Shown: piece by piece, positions 15,801 through 24,366 of the stretch
How the letters are laid out: each line of letters begins with the position of its first letter
Numbering within the stretch: position 1 is the first letter of the stretch
Source of the DNA: CAYUVF01 sp964448045
GTDB lineage: Bacteria > Bacteroidota > Rhodothermia > Rhodothermales > Salinibacteraceae
Direction of reading: 5' to 3'
Assembly: GCA_964448045.1 (NCBI GenBank)
Contig: CAYUVF010000011.1
Span: 1 to 64,000 of the forward strand
DNA: 64,000 bases
Program-made: the position numbers and the translations under genes
The notes under the pieces: generated by a model
What the model was told of the DNA's origin: nothing
The model's database searches: none
What the model saw: only the letters and a program-made list of their open reading frames with translations

Positions 15801-17849
15801 TCAGCGAACGCGGACGACGGTACGCTCGGCGGTGAAATGCTGGCCCACGACGCGGATGACGTACACGCCGCTGGCCCAGTTGGTTGCTTGCAGTTCAATC
15901 GGATGCGTGCGGCCGGCGTCGAGCCGTCCGTCGTGCAACGTGGCGACGCGGCGGCCGAGCACATCGAACACGTCGACGCGAACGTGCTGCGCTTCGGCGA
16001 CGCGGAGCGTCATTTCGGCCCGGCCTTGAAACGGATTCGGCACCGGCGCTGTCAGCCAATAGGCGCCCTCCAATCCGGCCGCTTCGATCGTGTCGCTGTA
16101 CACGATGCGCCCCTCGGCGCCGCGATATTTCAGCCGAAACGCGGCGCCCTCCGTTCCGCTTTCAACCCGAAACGTGTAGCGCTGCGCATCCTCGGCCGGC
16201 GAATCCGCGGCCACGCGCCCGATCCGCATCCAATCGCCACTGTCGCTGCGCTGCTGCACAATGAACGCGCCGCCCTCCGCCTGCGCACGAGCGGTCCACG
16301 TCAGCGTCACGGCGTCACCGGTGACGGTCGCCGCGGTGGAATCGAACGTAACGGCGGGCGCATGGGAGACGAGCGAACGCGTCCGCGAGTTGTACGCGAG
16401 ATTGTGGCGGGCGCTCTCGGCCAGCACGTGCACCGTCGCGCTCACGAGTGCCGCCGAGCGCAGGTCGTAGAAATTGGGCGCAGGTGCCAGCCCTTTGTGC
16501 GTGACGGTCGATCCGTCGACGACGATCGCCGCCATGTCGCCCTCGGCGGCCAGCTCATCCGGCGCGTGCGCGGTGCGCGATAGTTGCGTACCCGTCGTGC
16601 TGATGCCGCCGCGCGGCCCGAACAGCAGAAAACCCGAGCTTTCCGGCGCATCGAACAGCGCCCGAAAGAGCGTCGCCTGCCGATCGCCGCGGTGGTCGTC
16701 GGTGCGGTCGACATCGGAGAACCCGACGGCGTCGCGCACGAACACGTCGGCGGACGTGGTGCGGAGGCGGTACGGATCGGGGTGATAGCTCGCGACGCGG
16801 GCAAACCGGCGCCGGTCGGAGGCCTGCCGCCCGCGGATGGTGAGCGCGCCCTGATTTTCGGCACCGGCGCCCGGCGGATCCACCGCTACTACGCCGGAGG
16901 GGGCCGTCTCCGTCATCGGGCGGCGTGCTGCGAGATCAAAGCGCCATCCCGCCGTCAGCCGGTCCAGTCGCAGATGCGTGGCAACGAGCGGCTGCCCCGG
17001 CTCGCGCATCCGCTGCGTTTTCGGCGTTTCGCGGAGAAACGACACGGCGCCTTCGCCCCGCACCTCGACCACGCCGTCGCGGATCACAAGTCCGGTGCTC
17101 GTCTCGACGCCGATGCCCAGCAGATCCGCATCGCCGTCGTCGTTGCCTTTCGCCAGCGCCCCGATCAGCCGGCCGAGGCGTCCACGCTCGGTGAAATGCG
17201 TGTCGATGAGCGTGCCAGGCGCGATGGAGAGAAAACCGGTATGGAGGCCGGAGGTGCCGGGCGTGTCGGCATCGTCGAGGTACTCGGTGTGCGCGTCCGC
17301 CATCGGGTCGGAGCTGATGAGGTCGCGTTCGCCGCAAAGGCAGACGCCCGCCGCGCTCATGGCCCCGGCGCTCGTTCCGCCAAGGGCGCCACCCCGATCC
17401 GCGAGATCGCGCAAGTGCTGCTCCAGCCGCGTGTCGTTCCACGCGTCATAGTACGCCCCCTGATCGCCGCCTTTGATGAACACGGCGTCGGCCATTGCCA
17501 GCGCATCGACCACCGTCGGATCCTCGGCCTCCGCGCGGTCGGCGACTTCGAGGTTAACGCTCTCGACAGACGTGCCGAGCGTCGCCCCGATCCACTCGAA
17601 GTAGCGCGGGATGAACGACGGATCAGACGCGGCCGAAAGGTCGTCCGTCAACACCGCGATGCGCACGGTGCCATCGCCGTCGATGTCGCCGTTCGTGACG
17701 AGCGACTGGTAGAGCGCATACGACCACGCGGCCGTGTCGCCGATGTCGCCCTCGCGTCCGCCGCCTGCCAGCATGACGGTGCCCTGCCCGCGAGCCATTC
17801 CGCTGACGCTGAACAGAAGCAGAATCAGGGCGAACCGGCACGTTGTCAT
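15801..17849 (-). CDS. secreted cyanophycinase-like (S51) peptidase with T9SS C-terminal sorting domain
   Basis: From ATG 17849 (GTG 17852 is in frame) the product is 682 residues: a signal peptide to about residue 22 (ARGQG), then an S51/cyanophycinase-type domain with VMLAGGG, FIKGGDQ and the nucleophile elbow GGTSAGAM (Ser160), plus HFTERGRLGRL. A middle beta-rich region follows, then a C-terminal Por-type sorting domain (last ~80 residues, PVPNPF, VDVFDVLGRRVATL, SGVYVIRV). Cyanophycinases cut the Asp-Arg polymer to dipeptides; S51 relatives also act as dipeptidases, so the substrate is open. The T9SS tag predicts export to the surface or medium. Confidence 0.88.
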   Translation of the reverse strand: MTTCRFALILLLFSVSGMARGQGTVMLAGGGREGDIGDTAAWSYALYQSLVTNGDIDGDGTVRIAVLTDDLSAASDPSFIPRYFEWIGATLGTSVESVNLEVADRAEAEDPTVVDALAMADAVFIKGGDQGAYYDAWNDTRLEQHLRDLADRGGALGGTSAGAMSAAGVCLCGERDLISSDPMADAHTEYLDDADTPGTSGLHTGFLSIAPGTLIDTHFTERGRLGRLIGALAKGNDDGDADLLGIGVETSTGLVIRDGVVEVRGEGAVSFLRETPKTQRMREPGQPLVATHLRLDRLTAGWRFDLAARRPMTETAPSGVVAVDPPGAGAENQGALTIRGRQASDRRRFARVASYHPDPYRLRTTSADVFVRDAVGFSDVDRTDDHRGDRQATLFRALFDAPESSGFLLFGPRGGISTTGTQLSRTAHAPDELAAEGDMAAIVVDGSTVTHKGLAPAPNFYDLRSAALVSATVHVLAESARHNLAYNSRTRSLVSHAPAVTFDSTAATVTGDAVTLTWTARAQAEGGAFIVQQRSDSGDWMRIGRVAADSPAEDAQRYTFRVESGTEGAAFRLKYRGAEGRIVYSDTIEAAGLEGAYWLTAPVPNPFQGRAEMTLRVAEAQHVRVDVFDVLGRRVATLHDGRLDAGRTHPIELQATNWASGVYVIRVVGQHFTAERTVVRVR

Positions 17850-17873
17850 CACGGTGAGGGGAAATGAGAATTG

Positions 17874-18263
17874 CTACCGGGCGGGGGCACGCGTCACCGG
17901 GGCGACGAAGGCGTCGGGGAAGCGCTGGCGGAGCGCAGGCACCACCTCACGGGCCGCAGCGCGCGTCTCGAACGTGCCCACGCGCACCCGATAGTACGGC
18001 TGCTGCCAGGCGATATCCGGCCGAAACCCCTGCTCGCGTAACGGCGCCGGTCGCTCATCCGCGTCCAACTTATTCCACCAACTCAGCGCCCGACTCACCG
18101 TCGACTCGGCTGTCGATTTGTCGCTGGTTTGCATCAGTTGGATGCGATAGACGCGCTCGGGTAACTGGGGCGTGGGCGACTCGGTGGTAGCGCAACCGGA
18201 GAGGACGGCGACAATCACAATCAGACCAATCAGTCGCCATTCTGCGTGCAATTGGTACATCAT
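17874..18263 (-). CDS. SPOR-domain lipoprotein
   Basis: I choose ATG 18263 (MMYQLHAEW; ATG 18260 equally possible); the frame is open upstream but runs into a dispersed repeat. The 129-residue product has a lipobox VLSGC and a C-terminal sporulation-related repeat (SPOR) domain: YRIQLMQTSDKSTAES, then YYRVRVGTFETRAAAREV. SPOR domains bind denuded peptidoglycan glycan strands at division sites, so this is probably a periplasmic, membrane-anchored cell-wall-binding protein. It is the first of two genes reading the same way, 24 bp before the cyanophycinase-like gene. Confidence 0.8.
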   Translation of the reverse strand: MMYQLHAEWRLIGLIVIVAVLSGCATTESPTPQLPERVYRIQLMQTSDKSTAESTVSRALSWWNKLDADERPAPLREQGFRPDIAWQQPYYRVRVGTFETRAAAREVVPALRQRFPDAFVAPVTRAPAR

Positions 18264-18292
18264 CGGAGTCCGTGCATTTAATACGACCCAGC

Positions 18293-18442
18293 TTGTCATC
18301 CCGAACCCCACACAAGACGCAGGCGACTGACCGCGCGGATCGAGGCTAATCCGCGATCTTTTCGGAATAAGCACCGGACTTTTTCGAGAAAATCCTGACA
18401 CGAGCCGCAGGCGACTGATAATAATCAAATTCAGGATGACGA
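18293..18442. repeat. dispersed intergenic repeat, TTGTCATCC family (long copy)
   Basis: The segment begins TTGTCATCCCGAAC and ends TTCAGGATGACGA, giving inverted ends. Two direct copies of CGCAGGCGACTGA lie inside, near 18318 and 18407. It fills the gap between the slipin stop and the SPOR gene start. Confidence 0.55.
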
Positions 18443-18467
18443 CTTGTTCGAGATCCCGTTCCAATTT

Positions 18468-19247
18468 CTACTCGTCCGACGCGTCGGGGCGGTGGTGTTC
18501 GGCGAGGCCTTCGAGCGCGCGGAGCGCCTCGACGGGAATAGCGAACACGACGGTATTGGACTTGTCGCTGCTGAGACTGTTCAGCGTCTGCAATGTGCGC
18601 AGGTGCAACGCACCGTCGACCGCGCTGAGCTGGCGCGCCGCATCGGCCATGTTCTTGGCGGCCTCCAGCTCGCCCTGCGCCTGGATCGTCACGGCGCGGC
18701 GTTCGCGCTCGGCCTCGGCCTGCCGGGCGATCACGCGCTTCATATCTTCGGCCAGGATGATGTCTTTCAGCTCGACCGATTGCACCTCAATCCCCCACGG
18801 ATCGGTGGCCTGATCGATCACCTCGCGGATCTGCTTCGAGATCTGCTCCCGCTCGGCCAGGAGCGCGTCGAGGTCGACCTCGCCGACGACGTTGCGCATG
18901 GTCGTCTGCGCGAGCTGCTGGACCGCGTACATGTACTTTTCTACCTCGATGATGGCCTTCTTCGCATCGCGCACCTTGTAGTAAATCACGGCGTTGATGC
19001 TCACGGTCACGTTATCGCGGGTGATGCTCTCCTGCTGGGGCACATCCACTGCCTTCACGCGCATATCCACCCGCTCCCACGTCTGCACGACGGGCACAAC
19101 CGTGCGGATACCCGGCTCCATCACCGATTCGAATTGGCCGAAGGTGAACTTGACGCCCCGCTCGTATTCGTTGACGACCTTGAACGTGCGGAGGACGAGC
19201 CCGGCCCCAAGGGCGCCGAGGGCCAACAGTGCATACAAAGTGATCAT
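18468..19247 (-). CDS. slipin / stomatin-like SPFH-domain membrane protein
   Basis: From ATG 19247 (MITLYALLALG) the product is 259 residues: one N-terminal membrane helix (about 2-20), the SPFH/band-7 core (VVNEYERGVKFTFGQFESV, IRTVVPVVQTWERVDMRV, NVTVSINAVIYYKV, WGIEVQSVELKDI), and a charged coiled-coil tail (ARQAEAERERRAVTIQAQGE). Stomatin-type proteins form membrane-bound oligomers that organise lipid domains and partner proteins or proteases. Slipins are often next to an NfeD gene; none is adjacent here. Confidence 0.9.
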   Translation of the reverse strand: MITLYALLALGALGAGLVLRTFKVVNEYERGVKFTFGQFESVMEPGIRTVVPVVQTWERVDMRVKAVDVPQQESITRDNVTVSINAVIYYKVRDAKKAIIEVEKYMYAVQQLAQTTMRNVVGEVDLDALLAEREQISKQIREVIDQATDPWGIEVQSVELKDIILAEDMKRVIARQAEAERERRAVTIQAQGELEAAKNMADAARQLSAVDGALHLRTLQTLNSLSSDKSNTVVFAIPVEALRALEGLAEHHRPDASDE

Positions 19248-19494
19248 GGACTTGTGGAGTCGATGCGAAGTATGGCGAACCGCACCCAGGCGCTGTAACA
19301 TCAGGGCACGGCGGTGCGTCTTGCCGGCGAATGGCGCCCCGTTTTATACCGGTGTTCGCATTTTTTACGGACGGGTGCAACCGTTTTTCCGATCCCCCTG
19401 TCTGCTCGATTACATCGAGGGCTCGGTTTTGATGTGACCGCGCTTGATGACGGCCCCGCACCGGCTCGTTTTGCATAGACCAACTGCTGAGACC

Positions 19495-20559
19495 ATGACG
19501 CTACCTACTGCCTTCTCTCGCGCCCTGATACCCGCCCTACTGATTGCTCTGGCGCTCGTCCAGATCGGCTGCGGCACCGAGGCGCAATCCAAAGATACCG
19601 AGTCCGACGAAGAAAATGCGACCGCCGTCCCCGTGGAGGCGGCAGCGGTGACCCGGGGCACGGCCTCGGCGTACTTCACCGGTACAGCCTCGCTGGAAGC
19701 CGAGGGCGAAGCCACCGTCGTCGCCCGCACCGGCGGCGTCGTGGAGACGCTGATGGCCGAAGAAGGGCAGTTCGTCAAAAAGGGGCAGCCGCTCGCCCAA
19801 CTGGATGATGAGCGCCTGCGCCTCGAACTGGAGCGCGCCGAGGTCGAGCTAGCCAAGATCGAACGCGTTTACGAGCGCAACAAAAAGGTCTACGAGAAGC
19901 AGCTCATCAGTACTGAGGAGTTCGATCGCGTCAAATCCGATTACGAGACGCAGAAAGTGGCCCGTGACCTCGCGAAAATGCAGCTCGAATATACGACGCT
20001 GCGCGCGCCCATCAGTGGGGTCGTGTCGGCGCGGCACATCAAGGTCGGCAACATGATCGGCCAAAACGAACCCGCCTTCCGCGTGACGGATTTCGACCCG
20101 CTGCGCGCCGTGATCCACGTGCCGGAGCGCGAACTGAACAAGCTGCGCGAGGGGCAAACGGCCACGCTCCGCTTCGATGCGTTGCCGGACGAAATCTTCA
20201 GCGGGCGCGTTACTCTCATCAGCCCGACGGTGGACCCGGAAACGGGCACGTTCCGCGCCATCGTGGAAGTGCGCGACCCGTCGCGGCAGGTGAAGCCGGG
20301 GATGTTTGGCCGCGTGCGCATCCAGCACGACCAGCGCGAAAACACGCTCCTCATCCCCAAGCAAGCCGTGCTCGAAGAGGACGACGAATCGGCCGTGTTC
20401 GTCGTGCAGGACAGCATCGCCGTCCGCCGCGCCGTGATCACCGGCTACGCCAGCGACGACCAGCTGGAGATCCTGGAGGGCGTGTCCGAGGGAGAGCGCA
20501 TTGTCGTCACCGGCCAGGCGACGTTGCAGGATAGTGCGAAGGTAGAAATTATCAATTAG
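19495..20559 (+). CDS. RND efflux periplasmic adaptor (membrane fusion protein), lipoprotein
   Basis: From ATG 19495 (MTLPTAFSRAL) the product is 354 residues with a lipobox VQIGC (Cys26). Family parts are in order: lipoyl/barrel-sandwich half ATVVARTGGVVETLMAEEG, alpha-hairpin (LELERAEVELAKIERVYERN to QKVARDLAKMQLE), second lipoyl half TTLRAPISGVVSARHI, beta-barrel (AVIHVPERELNKLREG) and the membrane-proximal domain (LLIPKQAVLEEDD). It bridges an inner-membrane RND pump to an outer-membrane channel. Two permeases follow at 20856 and 24910. Its TAG stop (20557-20559) is the first base-pair step of a repeat array. Confidence 0.92.
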   Translation: MTLPTAFSRALIPALLIALALVQIGCGTEAQSKDTESDEENATAVPVEAAAVTRGTASAYFTGTASLEAEGEATVVARTGGVVETLMAEEGQFVKKGQPLAQLDDERLRLELERAEVELAKIERVYERNKKVYEKQLISTEEFDRVKSDYETQKVARDLAKMQLEYTTLRAPISGVVSARHIKVGNMIGQNEPAFRVTDFDPLRAVIHVPERELNKLREGQTATLRFDALPDEIFSGRVTLISPTVDPETGTFRAIVEVRDPSRQVKPGMFGRVRIQHDQRENTLLIPKQAVLEEDDESAVFVVQDSIAVRRAVITGYASDDQLEILEGVSEGERIVVTGQATLQDSAKVEIIN

Positions 20560-20798
20560 CTCACTGCGTTCGCTGTCAGGCTCGGCTGCGCCTCGCGTCA
20601 GGGGGCTCGCTGCGCTCGTGTCAAAACGCTCCCTGCGGTCGCTGTCATGAATGGTCATGGACTCGCCTTCGGCTCGCGTCATTGATTGTTGGCTCCGGAC
20701 CTGACAACCAAATGACGTGATCGCAGCGAACAAATGACGGCGAGCAAAAGCGAGCCCCCTGACGCGCTACAGGCGCCCACGACGCGAACGCAGTGAGC
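20559..20798. repeat. inverted array of GTCA-delimited ~22-24 bp repeats (no gene inside)
   Basis: The outer ends form a perfect 15-bp inverted repeat: GCTCACTGCGTTCGC at 20559-20573 and GCGAACGCAGTGAGC at 20784-20798. In the left part GTCA starts at 20575, 20597, 20620, 20644, 20654 and 20678 (steps 22, 23, 24, 10, 24). In the right part the complement TGAC starts at 20702, 20713, 20735 and 20760. A further inner pair is GGGGGCTCGCTGCGCTCG (20601) facing CGAGCAAAAGCGAGCCCCC (20741). The array starts on the stop codon of the adaptor gene. Confidence 0.8.
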
Positions 20799-20855
20799 AC
20801 CCGACCAACCCTCACCATCCAGCCCCTACCGGCTTCCCAACCTCCAACCGTTTCC

Positions 20856-23800
20856 ATGAAAATCGTCTCTCTCGCCACCCGCCGCCGCGTCACCATCGCC
20901 ATGTTCACGGTGGCGGTGCTGCTCTTCGGCACGGTCGCGCTCTCGCGGCTGAACCTCAACCTGCTGCCCGACCTCTCGCACCCGGCGCTCACGATCCGCA
21001 CCGAGTACGAGGGCGCGGCCCCGGCGGAGATCGAGAACCTCATCACGAAGCCCATCGAGGAAGCGCTCGGCGTCGTCAAGAATGTCCAGACGATCCGCTC
21101 CGTCTCGCGCGCCGGGCAGTCCGACGTCATCCTGGAGTTCGCGTGGGGCACGGACATGGACTACGCAAGCCTCGACGTGCGGGAGAAGATCGACGCGCTC
21201 CAACTGCCGCAAGACGTGCGAAGGCCGGTCATCCTGCGATTCGATCCGTCGCTCGACCCGATCATGCGGTTCGCGCTGGCGAAAAAAGCGACGCCCGATG
21301 AAACGCTGCTGGCCGATGCCTCGGAGGACGCCTCACTCGGCCAATTGGCAGATGAGTATTCACTGGATGAACGCAACCTTAAAGTCATCCGCCGCTTCGC
21401 CGATGAAGAGATCAAGCGCGACCTGGAGTCGGCGCTGGGCGTGGCGGCGGTGAAGGTGAGCGGCGGCCTCGAAGACGAGGTGCAGGTGCTCATCGATCAG
21501 GAAAAGCTCTCCCAGCTTAACCTGACGATGCAGCGCGTAGCGCAGGTGCTCCAATCGGAGAACGTGAACCTCTCGGGCGGGCGGCTCGAAGAGGGCGTGC
21601 AGCAGTATCTCGTGCGCACGCTCAACCAGTTCCAGACGGTCGAGGAGATCGGCAATGTCATCATCAGTCCAGACGGGCGGGCGCCGGTGTACCTGCGCGA
21701 CGTGGCGACGGTGGAGCTTGGCTACAAGGAGCGGGAGACGATCACGCGCATCAACGGCACGGAGGCCGTCGAGATCGCCATCTACAAGGAGGGCGACGCG
21801 AACACGGTGGCCGTGGCCGAAGCCGTCGAGCAGCGGCTCCAGCAGGAGGTGAACGACAAGCTGCCGGCCGAGATGGCGCTGACGAAGGTCTATGATCAGT
21901 CGACGTTCATCGCGAACGCTGTCGACGAGGTCGTGAATGCGGGACTGATCGGCGGCCTGCTCGCCATCTTTATTCTGTACTTCTTCCTGCGCGACGTGCG
22001 GTCGACGCTCATCATCGGCCTGTCGATTCCGGTGTCGGTGATCGCCACGTTCAACCTGATGTACGGCTTCGACCTGACGCTCAACATCATGTCGCTCGGC
22101 GGGCTCGCACTCGGCATCGGGCTCTTGGTGGACAACTCGATTGTCGTGCTCGAAAACATCGCGCGGCACCGGGAGATGGGCAAGTCGGTGCTCCAATCGG
22201 CGCGCGACGGGGCCGGCGAGGTCGGCATGGCCGTCGTGGCCTCAACGCTGACAACGGTGGCTGTCTTCCTGCCGCTCGTGTTCGTCGAGGGCATCGCCGG
22301 CCAGCTCTTCCGCGACCAGGCGCTGACGGTAACGTTCTCGCTGCTGGCCTCCCTCCTCGTGGCGCTGACGTTGATCCCGATGCTGGCGTCTTTGGGCGGG
22401 CCAACGGATGGCGACGTACGGACGCACGGCCGTGCGTCCCCACAGGGCCATGCATCCCCACAGATGCCCGAGCCAAAAACAACGGTCGGGCGCTGGCTGC
22501 GGGCGGCGCGGCTGTTCCTCTTCACCACGATTCCGACGTGGATCGCGTGGGCGGTGGTACGCCTCGTGCGTGGGATCGGCTGGGGACTCGGCAAACTCGT
22601 GCAGCCCTTCGTGTGGGCCTTCAACCGGGGCTACGACGCCATCAGCGACCGCTATCCGGGTCTGCTGCGCTGGGCGCTCCGCCGCAAGGCCGCGGTGCTG
22701 ACGGTGGCGTTCGGCCTGTTCATCGGCACGGGGCTGCTCGTGCCATCGCTGGGCGTCGAGCTCATCCCGCAGCTGGCGCAGGGCGAGTTCGAGGTCACGA
22801 TGAAGCTGCCGCCGGGCACGCCCATCCAACAATCGGACGCCGCGCTGGCGCGCCTGCAGCAGTCGGCTCGCGGCGTGGATGCCATCGCGACGAGCTTCGC
22901 CGTGGCGGGCACGGGCAACCGCATGGACGCCAACCCCGACGAAGGCGGCGAGAACTACGGCGAGGTGCACGTGCGCCTCACGTCCGATGCGGGGGACGCG
23001 GGCGAGGCCGCGGCGATGAACACGCTCCGCCGCACGCTCGACCGCATCCCCAGCGCGCAGTACAAATTCGGCCAGCCGACGCTCTTCACGTTCGAGACGC
23101 CCATCGAAGTCGAAATCAGCGGGTACAACCTCGACAAGCTGAAATCGACCTCGCAGGCCGTCGCGGATCGGCTGCGGGAGATCGACCGGTTCGCCGACGT
23201 GAAGTCGACCATGGAGATCGGCCATCCCGAGATCCAGATTCTGTTCGACCGCGAGCGGGCAGCGGCGCTCGGCCTGGCCGTGCACGACATCGCCGACCGG
23301 GTGGTGACGCAGGTGCGCGGCGACGTGGCGACCCGCTACTCGTGGCGCGACCGCAAGATCGACGTGCTGGTGCGTGCTCGCGAGGAGGACCGCGCCTCGG
23401 TGGAGGATCTGAAGAAGCTGATCGTCAACGGCGAGAGCGACCGGCCCGTGACGCTCGACGCCGTGGCCGACGTGCGCACCGCCATCGGGCCGAGCGAGAT
23501 CCGCCGATCCGGGCAGCAGCGCGTGGCGCTCGTCACCGCCAACCTCCGGTATGGCGACCTCGGCACAGCGACGGAGGAAATCAACCGCGTGGTCGACGAG
23601 ACGACGATTCCCGTTGGGCTGGGCGCCGAGCTCACCGGACAGAGTGAGGAGATGGCGGCGAGCTTCCAGTCGCTCCTCTTCGCGCTGCTCCTGGCCATCT
23701 TCCTCGTCTATCTCGTGATGGCCTCGCAGTTCGAGTCGCTGCTGCACCCGTTCGTCATCTTCTTCTCGATCCCGCTGGCGGGCATCGGTGCCGTGTGGGC

Positions 23801-24164
23801 GCTGTGGCTGACGGGCGCGACGATCAGCGTCGTCGTCTTCATCGGGCTGATCCTGCTCGCGGGCATTGTGGTGAACAACGCCATCGTGCTCGTCGACCTG
23901 ATCAACCAGCTCCGCGCCGAGGGGATGGACAAGCTGGAGGCCATCGTGGAAGGCGGGCGCCTGCGCCTGCGCCCGATCCTGATGACGACGCTCACGACGA
24001 CGCTCGGCCTGCTGCCGCTGGCCATCGGCTTCGGCGAGGGCGCCGAGATCCGCGCGCCGATGGCGATCACCGTGATCGGCGGCCTCATTGTGTCGACGGG
24101 GCTGACGCTGGTGGTGATTCCGGTGATGTATGCGGTCGTGACGCGTGTTCGCTCGTCGTCATGA
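20856..24164 (+). CDS. efflux RND transporter permease subunit (first of the operon)
   Basis: I start it at ATG 20856 (MKIVSLATRRRV); the in-frame GTG 20793 lies inside the repeat array. The 1102-residue product has the RND plan: TM1, a porter domain from LNLLPDLSHPALTI, the proton-relay helix GLALGIGLLVDNSIVVLEN, a central cytoplasmic linker, a second TM1-like helix (VLTVAFGLFIGTGLL), the second porter domain and a last TM block (GLILLAGIVVNNAIVLVDLI). It would pump with the adaptor at 19495. The linker carries an in-frame insertion derived from a palindromic repeat (22420-22470). Substrate unknown. Confidence 0.92.
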   Translation: MKIVSLATRRRVTIAMFTVAVLLFGTVALSRLNLNLLPDLSHPALTIRTEYEGAAPAEIENLITKPIEEALGVVKNVQTIRSVSRAGQSDVILEFAWGTDMDYASLDVREKIDALQLPQDVRRPVILRFDPSLDPIMRFALAKKATPDETLLADASEDASLGQLADEYSLDERNLKVIRRFADEEIKRDLESALGVAAVKVSGGLEDEVQVLIDQEKLSQLNLTMQRVAQVLQSENVNLSGGRLEEGVQQYLVRTLNQFQTVEEIGNVIISPDGRAPVYLRDVATVELGYKERETITRINGTEAVEIAIYKEGDANTVAVAEAVEQRLQQEVNDKLPAEMALTKVYDQSTFIANAVDEVVNAGLIGGLLAIFILYFFLRDVRSTLIIGLSIPVSVIATFNLMYGFDLTLNIMSLGGLALGIGLLVDNSIVVLENIARHREMGKSVLQSARDGAGEVGMAVVASTLTTVAVFLPLVFVEGIAGQLFRDQALTVTFSLLASLLVALTLIPMLASLGGPTDGDVRTHGRASPQGHASPQMPEPKTTVGRWLRAARLFLFTTIPTWIAWAVVRLVRGIGWGLGKLVQPFVWAFNRGYDAISDRYPGLLRWALRRKAAVLTVAFGLFIGTGLLVPSLGVELIPQLAQGEFEVTMKLPPGTPIQQSDAALARLQQSARGVDAIATSFAVAGTGNRMDANPDEGGENYGEVHVRLTSDAGDAGEAAAMNTLRRTLDRIPSAQYKFGQPTLFTFETPIEVEISGYNLDKLKSTSQAVADRLREIDRFADVKSTMEIGHPEIQILFDRERAAALGLAVHDIADRVVTQVRGDVATRYSWRDRKIDVLVRAREEDRASVEDLKKLIVNGESDRPVTLDAVADVRTAIGPSEIRRSGQQRVALVTANLRYGDLGTATEEINRVVDETTIPVGLGAELTGQSEEMAASFQSLLFALLLAIFLVYLVMASQFESLLHPFVIFFSIPLAGIGAVWALWLTGATISVVVFIGLILLAGIVVNNAIVLVDLINQLRAEGMDKLEAIVEGGRLRLRPILMTTLTTTLGLLPLAIGFGEGAEIRAPMAITVIGGLIVSTGLTLVVIPVMYAVVTRVRSSS
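22397..22470 (+). repeat. palindromic repeat inserted in frame into the RND permease gene
   Basis: A perfect 20-bp palindrome, GGACGCACGGCCGTGCGTCC, lies at 22420-22439. It is followed by two imperfect direct copies of (C)RTGCRTCCCCACAG at about 22431-22446 and 22449-22464. This encodes the low-complexity linker GDVRTHGRASPQGHASPQMP, without breaking the frame. Confidence 0.65.
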
Positions 24165-24366
24165 ATAGTCAAATGCTCCCGTTGGTCGCGTCAGGTGGAC
24201 TTCGCTAATGCTTTGCGTCATGGATGGTCAGATGCTCACTTTCGTTCGCGTCAGATACTCCCTGCGGTCGTGTCATATGCGCCTTGCGGCGCGTCACAGA
24301 CTCGCCCACGGCTCGTGTCATACGACTTCCGGTGATTGCCGTCATGGGCTCACTGTGCTTGCGTCA
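24158..24366. repeat. left GTCA array flanking the four-helix-bundle gene
   Basis: GTCA occurs 11 times in 209 bp, starting at 24158, 24168, 24190, 24217, 24227, 24250, 24272, 24293, 24317, 24341 and 24363, so steps are 10, 22, 27, 10, 23, 22, 21, 24, 24 and 22. Each long unit is a weak hairpin of the type CTCnCTGCGGTCGYGTCA; the short ones read TGRATRGTCA. The first GTCA overlaps the permease stop codon (TCATGA) and the last contains the stop codon of the convergent four-helix-bundle gene. Confidence 0.8.

Noticed and set aside
20559..20798. CRISPR array interpretation of the GTCA repeats
   Set aside because: Units are imperfect, spacers are absent or only a few bases, orientation flips in the middle and no cas genes are present.
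20793..20855. GTG 20793 as start of the first operon permease
   Set aside because: It lies inside the repeat array and adds a non-family N-terminus; ATG 20856 begins the typical MKIVSLATRRRV.
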